A stretch of DNA of 39,112 nt from an uncultured Anaerotruncus sp. (GCA_944385965.1 CALWZG010000065.1:1-39112), one strand, 5' to 3'; counted from the first letter of the stretch, positions 15,055-24,367 are shown. The notes: a model not told the origin generated them from the letters alone. Numbers and translations are program-made.

Positions 15055-17439
15055 TTATTTTAATTCTATTACGGTGACGCCGCTTTCTCCCTCGCCATAA
15101 ACCCCCAAACGGAAACTTTTTACATTTTTATGGCGCTTCAAATGGTCCTGAACCGCGGCTCTCAGCGCTCCGGTGCCTTTGCCATGGATAATCGTAGCGG
15201 TGGGAATGTTGGACAGCACACACCCATCTATAAACCGGTCCACCTCCAGCAGAGCCTCCCCTGTGGTCATCCCCCGCAAATCCAGCTCGGTCCGGGCCGA
15301 ACGGGCGCTCTTGGAGGAAACCCCTCTGGTGGAAACCACCGGCCGGCTGTTCAGGGTCACCCGTTTGTCCTTGGTGTTCACCAGGCGCACCTCTGACTGA
15401 TGCACCTTGGTTTTCAGGATTCCCGCCTGCACAGTCACAAAGCCCTGCCCATCCGGGGCGGACAGCAAGGTCCCCTCCTTGTTCAGGGAAATCAGCCGCA
15501 CCGTATCCCCCCGCTTGAGAGGACGTTCCGGCACATAATTCTCCGGGTTTTTACGGGTGACCGGGTCCGCCAAATCCTGCAATTTCCGCATATCCGCCTT
15601 GAAGGAAACCTTAGCTTGTGCCACACGCTGGCTGAACTCCGCGGTATCCTTGGCCTTCTTCAAATCCTCCAGCTCATCCAGCAGCTTCTGAGCTTGGGCA
15701 TTCACCCGCTCCACCATGCCTCTGGCCTGCTGGCGGGCTCGTTCCATCTCCCGTTCCCGCTCCCGCTCCATATTCTGGCGCAGCTGGTCCGCTTCCTGGC
15801 TGGTCCGCTGGGCTTCCACCCGCTTGGTTTGAGCCAGTTCCCGCTCCCGTTCCAATTCCTGCCGGGTGGCTTCCAGCTGGGAAACCACATCCTCAAACCG
15901 GGCGTTATCCTTGGACACATGCTCCTTGGCTTTCTCAATCACCTGAGGGTCTAAGCCCAGACGCTCACTGATGGCGAAAGCGTTGGAACGTCCCGGCACA
16001 CCGGTCAGCAAGCGATAGGTGGGCCTCAATGTGGCCACATCAAACTCACAGCTGGCGTTCTCCACCCCAGGGGTATTCAGGGCAAACATCTTGATTTCAG
16101 CGTAGTGGGTGGTGGCCACAATTTTCGCTTTCTGTGCCCGAAGCTGCTCGATAATGGCCACCGCCAAAGCCGCTCCTTCCACCGGGTCGGTTCCCGCCCC
16201 CAGCTCATCCAGCAGCACCAAAGAATGGTCATCCGCCTGCTTCAAAATCCGAATGATATTGGTCATATGGGCGGAGAAGGTGGACAGGCTCTGCTCGATG
16301 GACTGCTCATCTCCAATGTCCACCAGCAGCTTCTCAAAGACAGACACCTGGCTTCCATCCGACACAGGCAGCATCAAGCCGCACTGGGCCATGGCGGTCA
16401 GCAATCCCAATGTTTTGATGGCTACCGTTTTACCGCCGGTGTTGGGGCCGGTCACCACCAGAGTATCAAAATCCTTCCCCAAATACAAATCAATAGGAAC
16501 CGCCTTTTCCTTGTCCAGCAGGGGATGGCGGGCCTTTTTCAGCTCCACCATTCCGGCGTCATTCAAGGTGGGGACGGTGGCCCGCATCTCGTCGGCCAGC
16601 CGGCTTTTGGCGAAATACACATCCAGCTCCACCAGGGCCTCATAGCTGCCCTGAATACTGTCCGCGCAGTTCCCCACCGAAGCCGACAGGGCGGTGAGAA
16701 TCCGGTCAATCTCTGCCTGTTCCTGGCTTTCCAGAATCCGAATCTCATTGTTGGCTTCCACAACCCCCATAGGCTCGATAAACACGGTGGAGCCGGAAGC
16801 GGAGGTGTCATGGACCAGACCCTTCACCTCATTGCGGAACTCTATCTTCACCGGCACCACAAACCGGCCATCCCGCTGGGTGATGATATTTTCCTGTAAG
16901 TACTTCTGATAGGTAGCGGACCGGACCATCTTTTCCAGCACGTCTCTTGCTTTGGTCCCCGCCTGACGGATTTTTCTGCGGATGTCCGCCAGCTCCGGGC
17001 TGGCGTTGTCCGCGATTTCGTCCTCCGACAAAATCGCGGTCTTGATGCTTTTATACAGGGTGGGCAGGGCAATTACCGAATCCAACAGGAATTCCAGGCT
17101 CCCGCTGCCCTCCTCCAGCTGGTCCCTCCAGCGTTCAATGGTAGCGATGGCGGACAGCACCCGGGCCACCTCCAAAAGCTCCCGTGGAGAAAGCCTGGCG
17201 CCAATCTGCGCCCGTTTCAAAATCCCTCCGCAGTTTTGGATGGAGCCGATGGAGGGGGTGGAATACCGGTTGGTCAGGGTATTGGCGTCCACCGTCCGCC
17301 GCAGAAGAAGCTGGGCGTCCTTTAAATTGGTTTCCGGCTCCAGCTCCAAAGCCATCCGGCGGCTGTCCTCACAGCAGCACAGCTTGGACAGCCGCTCCAG
17401 CACTTTATCCAGTTCAATTGCTTTACAATATTTATCCAT
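15055..17439 (-). CDS. mutS2: Endonuclease/ATPase MutS2
   Basis: A 794-aa MutS2 protein, which acts on branched DNA and on collided ribosomes rather than in mismatch repair. The core helical domain (1-290) is followed by the ABC-type ATPase with Walker A GPNTGGKT at 331-338, Walker B VLLDELGAGTDPVEG, and a TTHYAEIK switch. A long coiled coil rich in Glu/Arg at about 515-620 precedes a KOW-like part. The C-terminal Smr nuclease domain has LDLRG at 719-723 and HGKGTG at 752-757, both intact. The ATG at 17439 was chosen because AAGGAG lies five bases upstream; the GTG two codons earlier overlaps that site. It follows recO on the same strand. Confidence 0.97.
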   Translation of the reverse strand: MDKYCKAIELDKVLERLSKLCCCEDSRRMALELEPETNLKDAQLLLRRTVDANTLTNRYSTPSIGSIQNCGGILKRAQIGARLSPRELLEVARVLSAIATIERWRDQLEEGSGSLEFLLDSVIALPTLYKSIKTAILSEDEIADNASPELADIRRKIRQAGTKARDVLEKMVRSATYQKYLQENIITQRDGRFVVPVKIEFRNEVKGLVHDTSASGSTVFIEPMGVVEANNEIRILESQEQAEIDRILTALSASVGNCADSIQGSYEALVELDVYFAKSRLADEMRATVPTLNDAGMVELKKARHPLLDKEKAVPIDLYLGKDFDTLVVTGPNTGGKTVAIKTLGLLTAMAQCGLMLPVSDGSQVSVFEKLLVDIGDEQSIEQSLSTFSAHMTNIIRILKQADDHSLVLLDELGAGTDPVEGAALAVAIIEQLRAQKAKIVATTHYAEIKMFALNTPGVENASCEFDVATLRPTYRLLTGVPGRSNAFAISERLGLDPQVIEKAKEHVSKDNARFEDVVSQLEATRQELERERELAQTKRVEAQRTSQEADQLRQNMEREREREMERARQQARGMVERVNAQAQKLLDELEDLKKAKDTAEFSQRVAQAKVSFKADMRKLQDLADPVTRKNPENYVPERPLKRGDTVRLISLNKEGTLLSAPDGQGFVTVQAGILKTKVHQSEVRLVNTKDKRVTLNSRPVVSTRGVSSKSARSARTELDLRGMTTGEALLEVDRFIDGCVLSNIPTATIIHGKGTGALRAAVQDHLKRHKNVKSFRLGVYGEGESGVTVIELK

Positions 17440-17473
17440 AGTCACTCCTTGGGCCTTTGCCCAGTTGTTTCTG

Positions 17474-18259
17474 TCAAGCGCCGGCGGATGCCTCCGCCCG
17501 CTTTAATGGCTGGTGAACACTGAGGTAAAAATCCAGTGTATCCAGCCGCTTCTCAATTTGACACAACGTATATTCCTGGATGATTTCTCCCAGCCGCTCC
17601 AAAGCCGGTTGGGGCAGGGAAAAGGCAAACAATCTCCCTGTCTCCACATAAACAATGTGGCGCATGGCGGTCAGCACCCCTCTTGTAAGGGGCTGCCGAA
17701 TCTGGGTGGGAGGATAATTCCCCACACATTCCCCACAGACAATGACACCGCTTTGAGGCAAAAAAAACATCTGCTCTCCCTCATAGCAAGCGCATCCAGC
17801 GCAGGCCACCAGATTGGGCATAAAACCCGCTAAGGTCAGCAGCCTCAGCTCATACACCGGCTTGAGAAAATCACAGGACCGTTTTCCTTTATCCAGCAGG
17901 TACAGGGTATTCATCAGCAGCCGCAGATACTCCTCTGCCGGTTCCTCCTTGGGGGCCGCCTCCATGGTCAGCTGGGCGAAATAGGCGGCCAGGGACAGCT
18001 TTTCCACATCCCCCCGCACACCCATAAACAGCAGGTTCAAATCGGCCTTGTCCAGAGAATACTTCCCCTTGTTCTCAAACAGCACAAAAGACGAGCAGCT
18101 CAGAAGCTCCACGGAAGCCCGCAGGCTGCTCCGTGGCTTTCTGGCTCCCCGGGCGTAAACCGAAAGTATCCCCCGCTCTTTTGTCAGCAGGGTCAGTACG
18201 CTGTCGAAGTCGTCGATGGGCCGTTCCCGCAGGACAATCCCGTCGGTGGTGATGTGCAA
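17474..18259 (-). CDS. recO: DNA repair protein RecO
   Basis: A 261-aa recombination mediator that helps load RecA on SSB-coated DNA in the RecFOR pathway. The N-terminal OB fold (residues 1-80) begins TTDGIVLRERPIDDFDSVLTLLT. The rest is helical with a four-cysteine zinc site: CAGC at 153-156 and CGEC at 175-178. The length is normal. It lies downstream of era and the yqzL-like gene, as in Bacillus, and ends about 35 bases before mutS2. The yqzL-like frame overlaps its first 67 bases. Confidence 0.95.
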   Translation of the reverse strand: MHITTDGIVLRERPIDDFDSVLTLLTKERGILSVYARGARKPRSSLRASVELLSCSSFVLFENKGKYSLDKADLNLLFMGVRGDVEKLSLAAYFAQLTMEAAPKEEPAEEYLRLLMNTLYLLDKGKRSCDFLKPVYELRLLTLAGFMPNLVACAGCACYEGEQMFFLPQSGVIVCGECVGNYPPTQIRQPLTRGVLTAMRHIVYVETGRLFAFSLPQPALERLGEIIQEYTLCQIEKRLDTLDFYLSVHQPLKRAEASAGA

Positions 18260-18369
18260 GGCCGCTCCTCCCCTACGGCTGAGGGCTGATTTTTCAAGCC
18301 CACATACCGCAAATAGTCCTCCACCTTTCCGGTTTGAAGGAATTGTTGATAGGCGCTTAGCTGGTCCAT
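18193..18369 (-). CDS. yqzL: YqzL-like small protein
   Basis: A 58-aa reading frame between era and recO. The N-terminal part LSAYQQFLQTGKVEDYLRYVGLK resembles the Bacillus YqzL pattern (aromatic, acidic, TG-[SKN]-[IV]-[ED]-x-YL), and the position between era and recO is the same. AGGAGG lies eight bases before the ATG at 18369. The C-terminal 22 codons overlap the recO start in another frame and look unconserved (many Ser/Thr/Pro). Function unknown in the family; tight coupling to recO translation is likely. Confidence 0.65.
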   Translation of the reverse strand: MDQLSAYQQFLQTGKVEDYLRYVGLKNQPSAVGEERPCTSPPTGLSCGNGPSTTSTAY

Positions 18370-18481
18370 GACAGCCACCTCCTTTGTGGCCTTAGTGTTC
18401 GCCAGCCAAGCGCTGATATAACAGGAAATGTTTTTCTTCAGGAGCTGGAATCAACCCAGAACCCCTGAAAATGCAAGTCCT

Positions 18482-19381
18482 TTAATTGAATCCAAAGTTT
18501 TTGAGAATATTTTCCCGGTTGCGCCAATCCTCCCGCACCTTGACCCAGCACTTCAGGTTGACCTTACAATCCAGAAACCGCTCAATATCCTCCCTGGCCT
18601 GAGAGGCGATGCGCTTGAGCATCTCCCCTCCCTTGCCAATAATCATCCCCTTATGGGAATCCTTTTCACAGTAGATTTCCACGTCGATGTCCAGCAGGTT
18701 TTTCCCTTCCCGCTCCCGCATCCGTTCCACCGAAACAGCGGTGCCATGGGGTATTTCGTCATAAAGATTGCGCAGCAGCTTCTCACGGACAATCTCCGCC
18801 ACAATCAGCCGTTCCGGCTGGTCGGTGAGGGTATCCGGGTCAAAGAAGAAGGGGGATGGCATGGCGAACCGCTCCAATTCTCCCAGCAGGGCCTCTATCC
18901 CGTCCTTCCGCAGGGCGCAGACCGGTACCACCGCCTCAAAGTCATAGCGCTGGGTAAACTGGGTGATGCGGGCCATCAGACGCTCCTTATGGCTGCCCAG
19001 CAGGTCAATCTTATTGATGACAAGAACCGCCGGAATCCCCTGGGCCTGAAAAGAAGCCATCAGGTCCTCCTCGGCCTTCTGAATCTCGCCCTCCGGCTCC
19101 ACCACCAGAACAGCGGCGTCCACATCCGCCACGCTGTCGTTCACCTGCTTGACCATAAACTCTGACAATTTAGTTCGAGGCTTATGCAGGCCGGGGGTAT
19201 CGATAAACACCAGCTGAAGGTCTCCTCGGGTCAGCACCCCTGTGATTCTGGTTCTGGTGGTTTGGGGCTTGTTGGACACAATGGCCAGCTTTTCCCCCAG
19301 CAAAGCGTTCAGCAGGCTGGATTTTCCCACATTGGGCTTGCCCACAATGGCGATAAACGCGCTTTTTGTCTGTTGCTCCAT
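18482..19381 (-). CDS. era: GTPase Era
   Basis: A 299-aa essential GTPase that binds 16S rRNA and helps mature the 30S subunit. The G domain has G1 GKPNVGKS at 14-21, G2 TTRTRITG, G3 DTPGLHKP at 61-68 and G4 NKIDLLG near 124. The C-terminal KH domain (about 215-299) includes IYCEKDSHKGMIIGKGGEMLKRI with the GKGG-type loop. The length is exactly typical. It sits between dgkA and the yqzL-like gene and belongs to the ybeY-dgkA-era group that links rRNA maturation genes. Confidence 0.98.
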   Translation of the reverse strand: MEQQTKSAFIAIVGKPNVGKSSLLNALLGEKLAIVSNKPQTTRTRITGVLTRGDLQLVFIDTPGLHKPRTKLSEFMVKQVNDSVADVDAAVLVVEPEGEIQKAEEDLMASFQAQGIPAVLVINKIDLLGSHKERLMARITQFTQRYDFEAVVPVCALRKDGIEALLGELERFAMPSPFFFDPDTLTDQPERLIVAEIVREKLLRNLYDEIPHGTAVSVERMREREGKNLLDIDVEIYCEKDSHKGMIIGKGGEMLKRIASQAREDIERFLDCKVNLKCWVKVREDWRNRENILKNFGFN

Positions 19382-19426
19382 TCTTCTTCCCTTTCTTTTG
19401 TCCCTGAGCTTATTCCCGCGTCAGCT

Positions 19427-19897
19427 CTATTTTGCAGTCTTTCTATTGTTGGCGCCAAAGCCAAAGATAAACCATAAGGACAGAAGCGCCGCCGGCAGGA
19501 TTCCCGCCCAGATGAGGGGTCTGGACAGCAGCTCCCAAAGCTCCGGCCTCCAAAACAAACAAACTCCAATCCCCACAGCGAAAGCCGCCGCTATCAAAAC
19601 GGCGGCCGCGGCGGTGTCCTTTGCGGCTTTGGCCAAAGGATGCCATTTTCTTTGGCAGGCCAAGTCGGTCAAACGCTCAATGGCGGTATTGACCAGCTCC
19701 AAGGAGATGACCAGCGCCGAGGACAGCATCAGCACCGCCAGCTGCAAACGCCCCAGCTTCAGCGCCCAGCAAAGCCATAAGGCCCAGCAGGCGGCGGTCA
19801 GGTGAATCCTCAGGTTCCGCTCCCGCCGCAGGCAGGTCCACAGCCCCTGAAAAGCGTATTGGAAGCTGCGGAGCAGGGCCTCCAGCTCAAATCTCAT
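19427..19897 (-). CDS. dgkA: Diacylglycerol/undecaprenol kinase, DgkA
   Basis: A 156-aa integral membrane kinase. Gram-positive members mainly phosphorylate undecaprenol, recycling the lipid carrier for wall synthesis. SFQYAFQGLWTCLRRERNLRIHL at the start and ALVISLELVNTAIERLTDL in the second helix are the family core; the Glu/Asn of ELVNTAIE bind metal-ATP. An extra hydrophobic pair of segments follows residue 100, giving about five membrane spans. The ATG at 19897 overlaps the end of ybeY by 11 bases, which fits the family start better than the longer open frame upstream. Confidence 0.93.
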   Translation of the reverse strand: MRFELEALLRSFQYAFQGLWTCLRRERNLRIHLTAACWALWLCWALKLGRLQLAVLMLSSALVISLELVNTAIERLTDLACQRKWHPLAKAAKDTAAAAVLIAAAFAVGIGVCLFWRPELWELLSRPLIWAGILPAALLSLWFIFGFGANNRKTAK

Positions 19898-20399
19898 CCT
19901 GGGAAAGCACATAAGAGGCGTCCCGCTGCAAGCCCAAATCCGCCAGCACCGATTCCTCTTTCTCCCGCATGCGGACCTGCTCCAGTCCGCCGGCCTCATG
20001 GTCGTATCCCAACAGGTGCAGCATGGAGTGTACCGTCAAAAAGCCGATTTCCCGCTGCAAGGAATGGCCATACATTCTGGCCTGCTCCATAGCACGCTCA
20101 ATGGAAATCACAATGTCCCCCAGCTGCAAAGCCCCTGTTTCCATATTGCGGTCATATTGTCCATCCTCTCCCAAAGGGAAGGACAGCACATCGGTGGGGG
20201 CATCCTTCCCCCGGAACTCAAGATTCAACTGCTGAATCTGCTCATTGCTCACAAAGCTGACACTTACCTCAGCGCTGTCGTGGAAGCCTTCCATCTGAAG
20301 CACCGCATGACAGCAGCGCCGGATTAACAGGCGGATACCACTGGGGATTTTGACAACTTTCTGGCGATTGGAAATCAATACTTTTACACTTTCTGCCAT
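19887..20399 (-). CDS. ybeY: rRNA maturation endoribonuclease YbeY
   Basis: A 170-aa zinc-dependent RNase needed for 16S rRNA 3'-end processing and ribosome quality control. The UPF0054 signature HSMLHLLGYDH gives the three zinc ligands His124, His128 and His134. PTDVLSFPLG at 69-78 and LGDIVIS at 93-99 are the other conserved blocks. The gene lies between phoH and dgkA in the conserved order and overlaps dgkA by 11 bases. Length and motifs are complete. Confidence 0.97.
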   Translation of the reverse strand: MAESVKVLISNRQKVVKIPSGIRLLIRRCCHAVLQMEGFHDSAEVSVSFVSNEQIQQLNLEFRGKDAPTDVLSFPLGEDGQYDRNMETGALQLGDIVISIERAMEQARMYGHSLQREIGFLTVHSMLHLLGYDHEAGGLEQVRMREKEESVLADLGLQRDASYVLSQDEI

Positions 20400-20437
20400 T
20401 TTTGCTTTCCCCTCTCACATCAAATCTGATGAGAAAA

Positions 20438-21394
20438 TTATTTATGATTATAATATTTTTCGTAGGCTTTGATAATCGCCTGCACCAGCCGGTGACGGAC
20501 CACATCCTTCTCGGTAAACTGGATGATGCCGATGTCCTCAATATTCTTGAGGATTTTCACAGCCTCCACCAAGCCCGAACGCCGGGAATCCGGCAGGTCA
20601 ATCTGGGTCACGTCCCCTGTTACCACCGCTTTGGAATTGAATCCAAGCCGGGTGAGGAACATCTTCATCTGCTCCGGGGTGGTATTCTGGGCCTCGTCCA
20701 AAATAATGAAGCTGTCATCCAGGGTGCGTCCCCGCATATAGGCCAAAGGAGCTACCTCAATGGCTTGGCGCTCCACCTGCTTCTGGAAGTTTTCCGCCCC
20801 CAGCATATCGAAAAGGGCGTCGTACAGAGGACGCAGGTAAGGGTCCACCTTATTTTGCAGGTCACCCGGCAGGAACCCCAGCTTTTCACCCGCTTCCACA
20901 GCCGGGCGTGTCAGGATAATCCGGTTAATCTCGTGGGCCCGGAAGGCACGCACCGCCATAGCCACCGCCAGATAGGTTTTTCCGGTGCCGGCCGGTCCCA
21001 CTCCAAAGGTAATGGTGTTGTCCCGGATGGCTTCCAGATATTTTTTCTGGCCCAGGGTTTTGGCCTTTACCGGTTTGCCGGAGGTGGTGACGCAAACCAC
21101 GTCACTGGCCAAGGCTTCCACCTGGCTCTCCATCCCTTCCCGCACCATGGAAATCATGTAGCGGACACTCTGCTCATTGATGGTTTCGCCCTTCTCAATC
21201 AGGGTCAGCAGGCCGGAAATGGCCCGGGAGGCCAAAGGAACCTGCTCAGGTTCCCCGCTGACCTTGATTTCCGTCCCCCGGCAGGTCACCGTCACCGAGA
21301 ATTCCTGCTCAATCAGACGCATATTTTCATCAAAACTGCCGAACAGCGCCAAGGCGTGTTCCATACGGTCAAGATTGACCAACTGCTCAATCAT
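20438..21394 (-). CDS. phoH: PhoH-family ATPase (YbeZ)
   Basis: A 318-aa cytosolic ATPase related to the helicase/RNase-associated PhoH proteins; YbeZ partners YbeY in ribosome maturation. Walker A is GPAGTGKT at 133-140 and Walker B ILDEAQNT at 231-238, with RGRTLDDSF just before. An N-terminal KH-like region covers residues 1-75. The ATG at 21394 is preferred because GGAGG lies eight bases upstream; a GTG five codons earlier overlaps that site. A good promoter stands at 21453-21481, so phoH probably heads its own transcript with ybeY, dgkA and era. Confidence 0.96.
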   Translation of the reverse strand: MIEQLVNLDRMEHALALFGSFDENMRLIEQEFSVTVTCRGTEIKVSGEPEQVPLASRAISGLLTLIEKGETINEQSVRYMISMVREGMESQVEALASDVVCVTTSGKPVKAKTLGQKKYLEAIRDNTITFGVGPAGTGKTYLAVAMAVRAFRAHEINRIILTRPAVEAGEKLGFLPGDLQNKVDPYLRPLYDALFDMLGAENFQKQVERQAIEVAPLAYMRGRTLDDSFIILDEAQNTTPEQMKMFLTRLGFNSKAVVTGDVTQIDLPDSRRSGLVEAVKILKNIEDIGIIQFTEKDVVRHRLVQAIIKAYEKYYNHK

Positions 21395-21452
21395 TTCACA
21401 ATCCTCCACCCGGTTTCCCCACCGCCAAAAAAAGGCAAGTTTCTTCTGTTAT

Positions 21453-21481
21453 AGTATACCAAAACTCCCCATTGATAACAA
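21453..21481 (-). promoter_or_regulatory. phoH: Sigma-A promoter of phoH operon
   Basis: On the minus strand TTGTTA (21476-21481) and TATACT (21453-21458) are separated by exactly 17 bases. The -10 ends about 58 bases before the phoH start. The gap 21395-21642 is otherwise empty; a short weak dyad around 21618-21635 might end the yqfD transcript. This separates the housekeeping phoH group from the sporulation pair yqfC-yqfD. Confidence 0.65.
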
Positions 21482-21642
21482 GCGTTTTTCACAGATTTCT
21501 ATGAATATTTTGTGAAATTTTGACATGGGTTTTCCGGGATGCTTTTGTTTGATTTCACAAACTCAACCACTTTTTTATAGGTATTTAAACTAAATTTCAG
21601 TATTTTCTTATGAAATTAAAGGGAAGTTCCTTTTTAAATGAT

Positions 21643-22854
21643 TCAATAGCCCCCCTCTCTGGGAGGTTTCTCCGATTTTCCCCAGTCGAACACCGGTATC
21701 TCCACCTGCTGGGCAATATCCATCTCCACCACATAATCCCCCCGCAGGGTGAGAATCCCATTCTCTGTCTCAGCGGTATATTGGGAGGAGAGCATCTTTT
21801 CCCCAAACATCTCTCTTTCCTGAGCAGACAGCCTGATTTGAGCAATTCTCAAAGCGGATTCCTCGCTGATTTCCTGCTGGTCCCGCTGGTAAAACAAATA
21901 GCTCTCTTTGGTAAGCTCCAGGGGCAGCTCCATTCCCAGCAGCTTCACAGGCTGGGTGAACCGCTCCAATTTGTAGTCCCCTTCCAGCTTTGACTGAAGG
22001 AACAAGGGAATCCGCAGACCTCCCACCTCAAGCCACCTCCGATGGGACACCTTTCCAGTAACCCGCAGCTCCTCCTGAAACAGTGGAACCTCCACCGTCA
22101 GGGTTTGGGGGACCTTGGCCAAAGCGGAAGCGTTGGCCCGTACCAAATGGGTCAGGCCCCACCGGTCCTCCACAATCCCACTGGCAATCAGCTCCCCTTT
22201 CCGCACCGTATCCCCCACCTTCCGCATGGCCTTTCCGTCGGTGACCTCCAGTCGGATAATCTGCCCATCCATGGACGCTACCACATTAGCGGGGGTATCC
22301 ACATCAATTTTCTGAGGGGGCTTTGTCCGCTCCCGCACCTGAAGGGTAGCGGTGGTTCCCTGCAAGTTCAGCGCCGACCAGGACAGGTCCTTTATCATCA
22401 GCGGAATTTCCACCCGGATTTTTCGTGTGTCCACCTGGGCCTTTAAGGTCCCCGGCCGCACCCCCAAACGGTCCAGCGCCTGTTTCACCACCAAAGGGTC
22501 CACCGTTTCACAGCCCTCCACCCGCACCACCCAGATAAACTGCTGGGAGGCGATTAACAGCGCCAGAAACAGGATGGCCCCAATCAGGATGCCTCTGCGC
22601 TTCCGGTACCGCCATACCACAAAGGGCAGACCCCGCCGCTTGCGCACCTTGGTGCGGAAATCCGCTTTGCGGGCCAAGGACCGGATTCTGCGGTAACCAT
22701 CGGGGGTGGTTCTTCCAAAAAAACGGTCTCCTCTCCACGCGGCGTCCCAAAGGGGTACCCCATGCCTGGCACATAAATCCATCAGCCGCTCCGGTGCCCC
22801 TTCCTCCACTGTAAAAATCACATAGCCCCTGGCCCTTTTTGTCCATTCCCCCAT
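21643..22854 (-). CDS. yqfD: Sporulation protein YqfD
   Basis: A 403-aa membrane protein of the SpoIV-associated YqfD family, required for efficient sporulation and expected in the mother cell under SigE. The N-terminal 90 residues are soluble. One membrane helix at about 93-112 (GILIGAILFLALLIASQQFIW) is followed by a POTRA-like segment VEGCETVDPLVVKQALDRLGV and a long extracytoplasmic beta-rich part. PLMIKDLSWSALNLQGTTATLQVRERTKP is the family core. It begins 12 bases after yqfC. Confidence 0.95.
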   Translation of the reverse strand: MGEWTKRARGYVIFTVEEGAPERLMDLCARHGVPLWDAAWRGDRFFGRTTPDGYRRIRSLARKADFRTKVRKRRGLPFVVWRYRKRRGILIGAILFLALLIASQQFIWVVRVEGCETVDPLVVKQALDRLGVRPGTLKAQVDTRKIRVEIPLMIKDLSWSALNLQGTTATLQVRERTKPPQKIDVDTPANVVASMDGQIIRLEVTDGKAMRKVGDTVRKGELIASGIVEDRWGLTHLVRANASALAKVPQTLTVEVPLFQEELRVTGKVSHRRWLEVGGLRIPLFLQSKLEGDYKLERFTQPVKLLGMELPLELTKESYLFYQRDQQEISEESALRIAQIRLSAQEREMFGEKMLSSQYTAETENGILTLRGDYVVEMDIAQQVEIPVFDWGKSEKPPREGGY

Positions 22855-22866
22855 TTCTCGCTCCTC

Positions 22867-23166
22867 CTACCCCTGCTGAAACTCAACACTGGTCATACGG
22901 CCGGTGATTTTTACGGTGTTTCCTGTCAGATACTCCATCCGAAGCCCCCGGCCTACAAATTTTATCCGCAGCCGCCCGGTATACAGACGCACCAAACCGT
23001 CATGGTACTCCAGCACCCTTTGGCAGCCCTCCACAATCGCTTCCCGGTTGCCCATCAGCTGAAGCTGGGGCAGCCCTTCCCCCACATCCACCGGAAACTC
23101 CAGGCGCCCCGCTACCCTGCTTAAAAAGCTGGGGACATCCTCTCCCTTTTTCCCTTTTCCCCACAT
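22867..23166 (-). CDS. yqfC: Sporulation protein YqfC
   Basis: A 99-aa YabP/YqfC-family protein. LQLMGNREAIVEGCQRVLEYHDGLVRLYTGRLRI is the family core, with GRGLRMEYLTGNTVKITGRMTSVEF as the C-terminal strands. The start at 23166 gives normal family length; the open frame continues upstream to 23493 but in sequence opposite ylbJ that is not family-like. A GGAAGGAG ribosome site precedes the ATG. It forms a two-gene unit with yqfD and is divergent from ylbJ, another sporulation gene. Confidence 0.92.
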   Translation of the reverse strand: MWGKGKKGEDVPSFLSRVAGRLEFPVDVGEGLPQLQLMGNREAIVEGCQRVLEYHDGLVRLYTGRLRIKFVGRGLRMEYLTGNTVKITGRMTSVEFQQG

Positions 23167-23281
23167 AGCTCCTTCCCCCTTGACTCCGCATTTCTTAGGG
23201 CCTTTCCACATAGATATTGCCTGGTGGGATTTTTTATACCCAAACCAAAGCTTTCCCAAGGGTTCAGAAGGAGGAAACACC

Positions 23282-24367
23282 ATGAAAAATCGGACGTTGG
23301 CCGCTTTTATGGCGGTATGTGTTGGAATCGGTCTGCTGTGGAAATCCGGGCCGGTGGCCCAAGGGGCCCGGTTAGGGCTGGAAAACTGCGCCAATGTGGT
23401 GATTCCCTCTCTGTTTCCTTTTATGATTCTGGCGGGGTTAATCGCCTCCACCTCCATGGGAGAAACCCTCAGCCGATGGCTGTGGCCTATCACCGGACGC
23501 CTTATGGGGATGCCCCGCCCCTTGGGGAGCGTGCTGCTGATGAGCTTTGTAGGCGGGTTTCCCGTAGGAGCCCGGATGCTCTCCCAGCTTTACGCCCAGG
23601 GGGAGCTGTCAAAAGAGGATTGTGAGTCCAGCCTTTGCTGCTGCGTCAATGCGGGGCCTTCCTTTCTCATTTCAGCGGTGGGGGCGGGGATGCTGGGCAG
23701 CCTTCAGGCCGGTGCCTTACTGCTGCTGGCTCAGTTTCTCTCCGCTGTCCTGATTGGGGCTTGGGTGTTTCATCACCGTCCAGCCTCTTTGCCCACTTTG
23801 AAGCCTGCTCAGGGCCGTCATGGGGGATTCGTGGAAGCTGTACAGGGCGCCAGCGCCGGTATCCTGGGGATTTGCGCTTTCGTTGTGGCTTTTTCCGCTT
23901 TGACCGCCCTGCTCCAATCCCTGGGGATTTTCTCCTGGATGGCCCAATGGTTCGGAAGGGTGTTCCCCGCCTGTCCTCCCGCCTTTTGGAACGCCTTGTT
24001 TACCGGCATTTTAGAGGTCACCAGCGGATGCGTGGCGGCCGCCGCCCTTCCTGGGAAAACAGGTTTTCTGCTGTGCGCTTTCCTGGTCTCCTTTTCTTCC
24101 CTCAGCATCCTGTTTCAAGTGCGCTCCTGCTTTCCGGTCAAGGCTGGGATTTCCTTTCGGAAACTGTACTGGTCCCGCCTCATCCATGGGGGGTTCACCT
24201 GCCTGCTGGCTTCCCTGTTCTGGAAACTCCTGCCGCCTCAGGTCTTATCTGCCCTCTCCTCCAGCGTTCGGCCTTTGCCGGTGGCCCGGCCGGAAATGGG
24301 GGTCACCTGCCTGTGCCTGATTTGCATGTGTACCATTTTAGTGTTCAGCCGAAAACCCAATACGTAA
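23282..24367 (+). CDS. ylbJ: Sporulation membrane protein YlbJ (SpoVV)
   Basis: A 361-aa polytopic membrane protein with two nucleoside-recognition/gate-type repeats. NVVIPSLFPFMILAGLIA near residue 40 and FVGGFPVGARMLSQLY near 90 are typical, and CCCVNAGPSFLISAVGAGMLG follows. In Bacillus the protein (SpoVV) moves dipicolinic acid into the forespore. About eight hydrophobic segments are visible. The ATG at 23282 has AGGAGG seven bases upstream. It is transcribed away from yqfC and followed by a separate promoter region. Confidence 0.9.
   Translation: MKNRTLAAFMAVCVGIGLLWKSGPVAQGARLGLENCANVVIPSLFPFMILAGLIASTSMGETLSRWLWPITGRLMGMPRPLGSVLLMSFVGGFPVGARMLSQLYAQGELSKEDCESSLCCCVNAGPSFLISAVGAGMLGSLQAGALLLLAQFLSAVLIGAWVFHHRPASLPTLKPAQGRHGGFVEAVQGASAGILGICAFVVAFSALTALLQSLGIFSWMAQWFGRVFPACPPAFWNALFTGILEVTSGCVAAAALPGKTGFLLCAFLVSFSSLSILFQVRSCFPVKAGISFRKLYWSRLIHGGFTCLLASLFWKLLPPQVLSALSSSVRPLPVARPEMGVTCLCLICMCTILVFSRKPNT

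Noticed and set aside
16105..16899. Open frame antisense to mutS2 (264 codons)
   Set aside because: Low-complexity His/Gln-rich translation typical of the reverse of a G+C-rich gene; mutS2 is intact opposite.
20402..21454. Open frame of 350 codons antisense to phoH
   Set aside because: His/Gln/Gly-rich shadow with no motif; phoH has all its motifs and a promoter.
22867..23493. 208-codon version of yqfC
   Set aside because: The extra N-terminal part lies opposite ylbJ and its leader and is unlike the YabP/YqfC family, which is about 95 residues long.
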